From Armatimonadota bacterium (GTDB lineage Bacteria > Sysuimicrobiota > Sysuimicrobiia > Sysuimicrobiales > Humicultoraceae), in contig JAVKIA010000007.1 in assembly GCA_031459715.1 (NCBI GenBank), positions 35,958 to 99,957 of the forward strand: a DNA stretch of 64,000 bases, given 5' to 3'. Position numbers and translations under genes: made by a program. Below the pieces are notes generated by a model, which worked only from the letters and a program-made list of their open reading frames with translations, was not told where the DNA came from and did no database searches. Below, one piece after another: positions 58,775 to 64,000 of the stretch (positions within the stretch are counted from its first letter, which is position 1; each line of letters opens with the position of its first letter).

Positions 58775-59803
58775 ATGAGCTCGGGTAGTGTTGTGAGGGT
58801 CGTTCTGGTGGCCTTGCTCGCTGTGTTTCTCTCCCTTGGAGCCGGTCAACCGGCTGCGGGCCAATTGCAGAGGGAAGTCGTGGTGGTGGTCAAGATTGCC
58901 GGAATCCCCTGGTTCAACAGGATGGCCGTGGGCGTGGAGAAGGCGGGCAAGGAGCTTGGCATAAAGGCCTCCCTCGTCGGGCCCGCCACGGCCGACGCCG
59001 CGGCGCAGGTGGCCATGGTCGAGGACCTGGTGAACAGGGGGGTGGCGGCTATCGCCGTCGTCCCCACCGACGCCAAGGCGCTGGCCCCCGTTTTCACCCG
59101 CGCCCGCCAGAAGAAGATCGCCATTCTCACCCACGAGTCGCCGTTCGAAACTGCGGCCATCGACTGGGATGTAGAGACCATCGACAGCGACGCCTACGGG
59201 CGCCTGGCTGTGGACGAGATGGTACGGGGCCTGCAGGGAATCGGCGCCAAGTGCTCGCAGGCCAGCCCCTGCGGATTCGTGATGCTGGTGGGCGGTCTGA
59301 CCGTTCCCCTGCACAACTACTGGGCGGACGTCGCGTTGAAGTACGTCAAGGACAAGCATCCTACGCTGAAGGAGCTCACCTCCCGACTGCCCACGGCAGA
59401 GAGCGTGGAGGATTCGCGCCGCGCGGTCCTGGACCTCTCCAAGACTTATGGCGACAAGCTCAACGGGGTGATCGGATGGGGAAGCCTCGGGCCCCTGGGC
59501 GCGGCGGCGGCCGTGCGGGAGAAGGGGTTGAAGAACAAGGTCGTGGTGGGTGGCAGCGCGATCCCCTCCTCAGCCGTCACCTACCTGACTGACGGGTCGA
59601 TGAAGTGGGCACAGCTGTGGGATCCGGCCGACGCCGGGTTTGCCATGGTCTACATCGCCAAGCAGATGATTGACGGTAAGAAGATCACCGCTGGCATGCA
59701 GATCCCGGGGATCGGCACCACTGCCATCAAGGGGAAGGTCATCAGCGCCAGCAAGATCCTGCTCATGCGGACCGCCGAAGACGCCAAGAAGGCAGGGTTC
59801 TAA
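58775..59803 (+). CDS. Sugar ABC transporter substrate-binding protein (RhaS/LsrB-like)
   Basis: The 342-residue protein has a signal peptide (MSSGSVVRVVLVALLAVFLS..., cleavage near AAGQ) without a clear lipobox, and the Peripla_BP_4 fold: 'IPWFNRMAVGVEKAGKELGI', 'VEDLVNRGVAAIAVVPTD' and 'TIDSDAYGRLAVDEM'. The order of genes matches rhamnose importers (RhaSTPQ). Specificity for L-rhamnose rests on the neighbouring kinase and aldolase. The GGGAGGGGGTAGGAG stretch precedes the ATG. Confidence 0.9.
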   Translation: MSSGSVVRVVLVALLAVFLSLGAGQPAAGQLQREVVVVVKIAGIPWFNRMAVGVEKAGKELGIKASLVGPATADAAAQVAMVEDLVNRGVAAIAVVPTDAKALAPVFTRARQKKIAILTHESPFETAAIDWDVETIDSDAYGRLAVDEMVRGLQGIGAKCSQASPCGFVMLVGGLTVPLHNYWADVALKYVKDKHPTLKELTSRLPTAESVEDSRRAVLDLSKTYGDKLNGVIGWGSLGPLGAAAAVREKGLKNKVVVGGSAIPSSAVTYLTDGSMKWAQLWDPADAGFAMVYIAKQMIDGKKITAGMQIPGIGTTAIKGKVISASKILLMRTAEDAKKAGF

Positions 59804-59815
59804 GGCGCATCCCGC

Positions 59816-59845
59816 GAGGGGTGGAGACGTGGGTCTCCACCCCTC
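59816..59845 (+). terminator. Perfect 13-base hairpin after the binding-protein gene
   Basis: GAGGGGTGGAGAC (59816-59828) pairs perfectly with GTCTCCACCCCTC (59833-59845) around a four-base loop. It starts 12 bases after the stop codon and is not followed by a T-run. In ABC importer operons such hairpins partly stop transcription or stabilise the binding-protein mRNA, giving more binding protein than transporter. Confidence 0.6.
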
Positions 59846-59992
59846 TCCTCCACCGAGCGGGGCGGTTCGGGGCCCCGCGACTCCGGCTGCACGACTCCTC
59901 CAGCCGCCTCCCGCCCACCTCGCTTGCCCGGCGGACCGCTGGCTTCCCGGGAGGCCAGGACGCGATACAGTGGAGGGGGTGGCCGGACCGGG

Positions 59993-61483
59993 ATGAGCGG
60001 GGTCTTCCTGCGAGCGAACCATCTCAGCAAACGCTACGGGGGTGTCATCGCCCTCCACCAGGTTGACCTCACCGTGGAGGAGGGCGAGGTGCACGGACTG
60101 GTGGGAGAGAACGGGTCCGGCAAGAGCACGCTGGTGAAGATCATCACCGGGGTCGTGCAACCTGAGGCGGGAGCGAAGATCGAAATGGGCGGGGAGCATT
60201 TCCGCGGCCTGACCCCATACAGTGCGCTCCGCAAAGGCGTACAGGTGGTGCACCAGGACCTTTCCCTGTTCCCCAATCTCTCCGTTGCAGAGAACATCGC
60301 CGTCGTGCAGCACGTCGCCGGGGGCCGCAGGGTGGTTAGCTGGAGCACGATGCGCCAGATGGCGGTGGCCGCCATGAGGAAGATCGGCGTGGAGTTAGAC
60401 CCGGACGTCCCGGTGGGGTCATTGCCCGTGGCAGACCAGCAGTTGGTGGCCATCTGTCGGGCTCTGGCCAGCGACGCCCGGCTCCTGGTCATGGACGAAC
60501 CCACATCGGCTCTTACCCGCGCAGAAGTGGATCGGCTGTTTGGCGTCATCAAAGAACTGCAATCCCACGGAATCGCCATCCTGTTCATCAGCCACAAGCT
60601 GGACGAGGTCCTGGCCATCAGCCAGCGTATCACCGTGCTCAGAGATGGCCGGAAGATCGGTACCCTCCCCAGAGGGGAGGTGGACCGGGAGAAACTGGTC
60701 CGCCTGATGACCGGTAAGGAGATCGCCTATGCGAAGACCCCGTCGCGAGGCCACCCCGGTGATGCCGTGCTGGAGGTGAGGGGTCTCTCCAAGAGGGGAA
60801 ACTTTGCTGACATCAGCTTTACGCTCTTTCGAGGCGAAGTCCTGGGCATCATCGGCCCACTGGGCTCCGGCCGGACCGAGCTGGCGCTCTCCCTCTTCGG
60901 CATGAATCCGCCCGAGGCGGGGACGGTGCTGGTGGAGGGGAAGCCGGTGACCCTGGCGGTAAACGGAGACGCGATCCGGCACGGCATCGCCTACGTGCCT
61001 GAGGACAGGCTGAAGCAGGGGCTGGTCATCAACCAGTCGGTGGGCAACAACCTGATTCTCACCGCCCTGGACAGGCTGCGCGGCCGGCTGGGGCTCCTGG
61101 ACCGTCGCCGCGGCAGGCAGTTCTGCGACCAGGCGGTGACGGAGTTCGACATCCGTCTACCTTCTCTGGATGCGCCTGCTCGCACCCTTTCCGGAGGAAA
61201 CCAGCAGAAGACAGTTATTGCCAAGTGGCTGTCCATCAAACCGAGAATCCTCATCCTGGACGGTCCCACCATCGGCATCGATGTGGGAGCGAAAGAGATG
61301 ATCTACGAGATCATCCGCAACCTGTCCGGGGAGGGAGTGAGTATCATCCTGATCTCCGATGAAGTCCAAGAGGTGCTCAGCAACTGCGGGCGCATCCTGC
61401 TGATGAAGCATGGCAGGATCACCCGGGAATTTGCCAACGATGATGTCTCCGCAGAACAGCTCCAGCAGGCGCTGGTGAGCTGA
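59993..61483 (+). CDS. Sugar ABC transporter ATP-binding protein, double ATPase (RhaT/RbsA-like)
   Basis: The 496-residue protein has two ABC domains. The first has Walker A 'GENGSGKSTL' near residue 40 and Walker B 'LLVMDEPTSALTRAE', with the signature 'LPVADQQLVAICRAL' as usual in sugar ABC proteins. The second has a degenerate Walker A 'GPLGSGRTEL', signature 'LSGGNQQKTVIAKWL' and 'ILILDGPTIGIDVGAKEM' where the usual Glu after DEPT is Gly. It powers the RhaS-type importer. The ATG at 59993 is preferred; the frame upstream is part of the leader. Confidence 0.92.
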   Translation: MSGVFLRANHLSKRYGGVIALHQVDLTVEEGEVHGLVGENGSGKSTLVKIITGVVQPEAGAKIEMGGEHFRGLTPYSALRKGVQVVHQDLSLFPNLSVAENIAVVQHVAGGRRVVSWSTMRQMAVAAMRKIGVELDPDVPVGSLPVADQQLVAICRALASDARLLVMDEPTSALTRAEVDRLFGVIKELQSHGIAILFISHKLDEVLAISQRITVLRDGRKIGTLPRGEVDREKLVRLMTGKEIAYAKTPSRGHPGDAVLEVRGLSKRGNFADISFTLFRGEVLGIIGPLGSGRTELALSLFGMNPPEAGTVLVEGKPVTLAVNGDAIRHGIAYVPEDRLKQGLVINQSVGNNLILTALDRLRGRLGLLDRRRGRQFCDQAVTEFDIRLPSLDAPARTLSGGNQQKTVIAKWLSIKPRILILDGPTIGIDVGAKEMIYEIIRNLSGEGVSIILISDEVQEVLSNCGRILLMKHGRITREFANDDVSAEQLQQALVS

Positions 61484-61494
61484 GGGAGGACGGC

Positions 61495-62508
61495 ATGCAG
61501 GCTGTGCTCCGGGAACGTATCGTCAGGCGCACCGAGTCCTACCTGCTGGGCGTCCTGGTGCTCCTCTCGTTGCTGCTTTCCGCACTCAGCCCGGCGTTCC
61601 TGACGCTGGAAAATGCCTTCGACATCCTGCGCAACTATGCGTTCCTGGGCATCCTCGCTCTGGGGGAACTGGTCGTGCTCATCTCCGGGGGTATTGACGT
61701 CTCCTTCATGGCCGTGGCCACGGTGGCGCAGTATGTCATGGCGGTTGTGATCACCCGATACGCCATCGACAGCGTGCTCGTGGCGTTCCTCTTGCCGCTG
61801 CCTGTGGGAACAGCCCTGGGCGCGCTCAACGCGGTCCTGATCCACTACACCCAGGTCCACCCGGTGATCATCACCATCGCCACGCTGAGCGTCTACTACG
61901 GCATCCTGGTGTTCGTCACAGGGGGGACCTGGATCTACAACCTCCCGGCATCCTTCTTTGAATTCTCCCAACTGAAGGTTGTCCGTGTCGTCGATGACGC
62001 GGGGATCGCCCACGGTCTATCGGTCCTGACGGTCCTGTGGATCCTGGCCATCGCCCTGACTTGGTTCATTCTGAACTATCTGCCCATCGGGAGGAAGGTC
62101 TACGCCCTGGGAGGAAATCCGGAGGCTGCGCGACGCGCAGGGTTCAACATCTTCTCCATCCGGCTCTTCGTCTACTCCTACATGGGCTTCCTGGCAGGAC
62201 TGGCGGGGTTTGTCCAGGGACAGCTGACCCAGCTCATCCAGCCCAACTCCATGGTGGGGCGGGAGCTGGACGTGCTCGCGGCAGCCGTTCTTGGAGGCGC
62301 CAGCGTCTTCGGCGGGGTGGGGACGGCCGCCGGAACGGTGCTGGGCGTGCTCACGGTGGCCATTGTGCGCAACGGCTTGATCCTGCTGAAGATCTCTTCC
62401 TACTGGCACGAGGTGGTCATCGGCATGATCCTGGCTTTCGCCGCGGGCGTCACCGCGTACCAGGGCAAGCAGCGGTCCCGCAGGATGGTGCGCATCGATG
62501 TTCGCTAA
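61495..62508 (+). CDS. Sugar ABC transporter permease (first)
   Basis: The 337-residue protein has about eight to nine membrane helices and the BPD_transp_2 loop 'GGNPEAARRAGFNI' plus 'LAAAVLGGASVFGGVGTAAGTVLGV' (AAAVLGGASVFGGVGT). It forms half of the channel with the next gene. The ATG follows a GGGAGGACGGC stretch 11 bases after the ATPase stop. Confidence 0.92.
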   Translation: MQAVLRERIVRRTESYLLGVLVLLSLLLSALSPAFLTLENAFDILRNYAFLGILALGELVVLISGGIDVSFMAVATVAQYVMAVVITRYAIDSVLVAFLLPLPVGTALGALNAVLIHYTQVHPVIITIATLSVYYGILVFVTGGTWIYNLPASFFEFSQLKVVRVVDDAGIAHGLSVLTVLWILAIALTWFILNYLPIGRKVYALGGNPEAARRAGFNIFSIRLFVYSYMGFLAGLAGFVQGQLTQLIQPNSMVGRELDVLAAAVLGGASVFGGVGTAAGTVLGVLTVAIVRNGLILLKISSYWHEVVIGMILAFAAGVTAYQGKQRSRRMVRIDVR

Positions 62509-63472
62509 CCGCCTGGCCCTCCCCGCCAGGCACGCAGAGACGGCCGTCCTGGTGCTGGTGCTGGGCGTCACCCTTGCCTTCATGACCGCATTGACCGCGG
62601 GGAAACTGCTGCGGCTGGAGAGCCTGGAGGCCATGGCGTTTCAAATCCCGTTGCTGGGTGTCCTGGCGCTGGCCCAGATGCTCCCCATGCTCACGGGGGG
62701 CATCGACCTGGCGGTAATCTCGACGGCAAATCTCACCGGCATCTCCACGGCGCTCATCCTCACCCGGCTCCCCGCACCTTATGCCACACCCCTGGGCATC
62801 GTGGTGGGTCTGGGAGGGGCGCTGGTGGTGGGGACGGCAAACGGCGTACTGGCAGCCATGCTGGGCGTATCGCCTCTCATCGGCACGCTGGCGACGATGA
62901 TCCTGGTGAGAGGCGTGGCCCTGGCCATCACCCGCGGGTATGTGATCGCCGGTTTTCCCCAGGACTTCCTCTTCCTGGGCGGGGGATCTCTGGCAGGCTT
63001 GCCCATGCCCTTTGTGATCTTCGGGCTGGCCGCGGCGGCCATGGCGGTACTCCTGAACCGTACGCCGTTTGGGGTGAGCGAGTACATGCTGGGGTCCAAC
63101 CCCGTGGCTACGCTGTTTTCCGGCGTGAACACCAGGGCGCTGCTGCTCAAGACCTACCTCATCTCCGGATTGCTCGCCGGCATCGCCGGGCTGATCATGA
63201 TCTCCCGGTTCAATGCCGCCCAGGCCGACTACGGAGCGGGATTCCTCCTCCTGACGGTCCTGATCGCCGTTCTGGGTGGAGTGGACCCTGCAGGCGGTGT
63301 GGGGACCGTCCTGGGGCTGGTGATTGCCGTGGTGATCCTCCAGCTTGTGGCCACGGGCTTCAACCTGGTGGGCCTGAGCCAGCATCTGGCCAATGCGCTG
63401 TGGGGGGTCATCCTGATCCTCGTGATCATCTTCCGTCGGGCGCTTCCGCGCACCGGTCCGGGCCGCTCGTGA
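62498..63472 (+). CDS. Sugar ABC transporter permease (second)
   Basis: The 324-residue protein has about eight to nine membrane helices and the loop 'LGSNPVATLFSGVNT' with 'LLLTVLIAVLGGVDPAGGVGTVLGL' (AVLGGVDPAGGVGT). It overlaps the first permease by 11 bases, so translation is coupled and the two are made in equal amounts. Confidence 0.92.
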   Translation: MFANRLALPARHAETAVLVLVLGVTLAFMTALTAGKLLRLESLEAMAFQIPLLGVLALAQMLPMLTGGIDLAVISTANLTGISTALILTRLPAPYATPLGIVVGLGGALVVGTANGVLAAMLGVSPLIGTLATMILVRGVALAITRGYVIAGFPQDFLFLGGGSLAGLPMPFVIFGLAAAAMAVLLNRTPFGVSEYMLGSNPVATLFSGVNTRALLLKTYLISGLLAGIAGLIMISRFNAAQADYGAGFLLLTVLIAVLGGVDPAGGVGTVLGLVIAVVILQLVATGFNLVGLSQHLANALWGVILILVIIFRRALPRTGPGRS

Positions 63473-63532
63473 TGTCCCCGGTTCCGCCCGGAGGCGCAGT
63501 GAGAGACGAGATGAAGGAGAAGGAAGAGGAAG

Positions 63533-64000
63533 ATGCCACCCAATCGCTGGGATGATGGGGCAGCCCGCCGCCTTCCGGCGTTGGACGGCCTGGTCTATCG
63601 CAGCAGGCTGCTGGGGGAGGACCGCAGCGTGGTCAACATCTACGGCGGGAACACCAGCGCGAAACTGCCCGCAGTCGACCATCTCGGTCGCGCAGTGGAG
63701 ATCCTCTGGATCAAAGGCTCCGGCGGAGACCTGGCCACCATTACCGAGCAGGGCTTCGCCGGGCTGCGGCTGGCGGACATCTTGCCCCTGGCAGACCGAG
63801 AGGTCATGAGCGACGAGGAGATCCTGGACTACCTGGCACACTGCACCTTTGCCCTGCACCGCCCCCGGCAATCCGTGGAGACGTTGCTGCACGCCTTCCT
63901 GCCGGCGCGGCACGTCGACCACACCCATCCTGACGCCATCCTCAGCCTGGCCTGCGCTGCCAGCGGGCGCGAACTGTGCGCAGAGCTGTGGGGCAACCGC
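63533..64000 (+). CDS. Rhamnulose-1-phosphate aldolase/dehydrogenase, partial (N-terminal aldolase part)
   Basis: The gene runs off the right edge; 156 codons are present. It has the class II aldolase start 'VYRSRLLGEDRSVVNIYGGNTSAKL' (LLGEDRSVVNIYGGNTSAK), 'LWIKGSGGDLATI' and the zinc motif in 'VDHTHPDAIL'. This matches the bifunctional rhamnulose-1-phosphate aldolase/alcohol (lactaldehyde) dehydrogenase group. It would cut rhamnulose 1-phosphate to DHAP and lactaldehyde, completing the pathway begun by the kinase at 57 kb. An AAGGAAGAGGAAG site precedes the ATG. The rhamnose isomerase is not in the window. Confidence 0.88.
   Translation, partial: MPPNRWDDGAARRLPALDGLVYRSRLLGEDRSVVNIYGGNTSAKLPAVDHLGRAVEILWIKGSGGDLATITEQGFAGLRLADILPLADREVMSDEEILDYLAHCTFALHRPRQSVETLLHAFLPARHVDHTHPDAILSLACAASGRELCAELWGNR

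Noticed and set aside
1..64000. CRISPR arrays, rRNA genes, prophage or defence islands
   Set aside because: No spaced direct repeat arrays, rRNA segments, integrase or phage structural genes were seen; the only mobile-element signals are the IS1111-type remnant and the IS256-derived gene.

Overview
The window is high-GC (roughly 70% by eye) bacterial DNA packed with genes, most of them on the minus strand. Read right to left from about 50.6 kb to 1.3 kb, the minus strand follows the housekeeping gene order known from Bacillus and other Firmicutes: yicC-remA-(kinase)-coaC-priA-def-fmt-(Zn peptidase)-rsmB-prkC-rpe, then rpsA, then smc-ftsY-ylxM-ffh-rpsP-khpA-ylqD-rimM-trmD-rplS-lepB-rnhB-yraN, then comM-dprA-topA-rpsB-tsf-pyrH-frr-uppS-cdsA-dxr-rseP-ispG. 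YlqD, YlxM, RemA, RqcH and a PASTA kinase are Gram-positive-type genes. An archaeal-type S-adenosylmethionine synthetase, an archaeal-type CMP kinase and an F420-dependent NADP reductase are not typical of Firmicutes. I infer a deep-branching, uncultivated-type Terrabacteria lineage (for example Armatimonadota, CSP1-3/Sysuimicrobiota or an early-branching Firmicutes group); the sequence alone does not fix the phylum.

Layout. 0-11.2 kb is one long translation/isoprenoid/envelope operon behind a good promoter at 11.2 kb, with stop/start overlaps at most junctions. 11.3-15.9 kb holds topA, dprA and comM. 16.0-18.6 kb is an accessory insert between comM and yraN: a secreted protein, a HAD phosphatase and an unusual IS256-transposase-derived gene with a C-terminal membrane anchor. 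18.7-25.4 kb is the ylxM-to-yraN operon behind a promoter at 25.4 kb. 25.5-31.2 kb holds ftsY and smc, with two small plus-strand genes inserted. 31.3-34.1 kb carries a glycosyltransferase, a DUF402 protein and a beta-propeller protein. 34.2-35.4 kb is a decayed IS110/IS1111 element with inverted repeats. 35.6-37.2 kb holds an oxidoreductase, a nucleotidyltransferase and a tRNA-Pro. 37.3-50.6 kb is rpsA through yicC. 50.7-53.1 kb carries rqcH and the F420 reductase on the plus strand. 53.1-56.8 kb holds rluD, lgt, lspA, a DksA/TraR-type regulator and an Asp/Glu racemase. 57.1-64.0 kb is an L-rhamnose-type operon: kinase, ABC importer and the start of a bifunctional aldolase cut by the window edge.

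How the genes work together. The dxr, ispG, uppS and cdsA products build isoprenoid and phospholipid precursors. Lgt and LspA process lipoproteins such as the propeller lipoprotein at 0.2-1.3 kb. Ffh, FtsY, LepB and RseP handle membrane targeting and proteolysis. The rhamnose operon couples uptake to phosphorylation and aldol cleavage.

Most of the window is conserved core genome. The less ordinary signals are the IS256-derived tail-anchored gene, a stand-alone PASTA mini-protein inside the translation operon, probable CTG start codons, a PriA without helicase motifs, an RNase HII with an altered GRG motif, an Lgt lacking an essential arginine, and structured leaders upstream of the DksA-type gene and the rhamnose binding protein.
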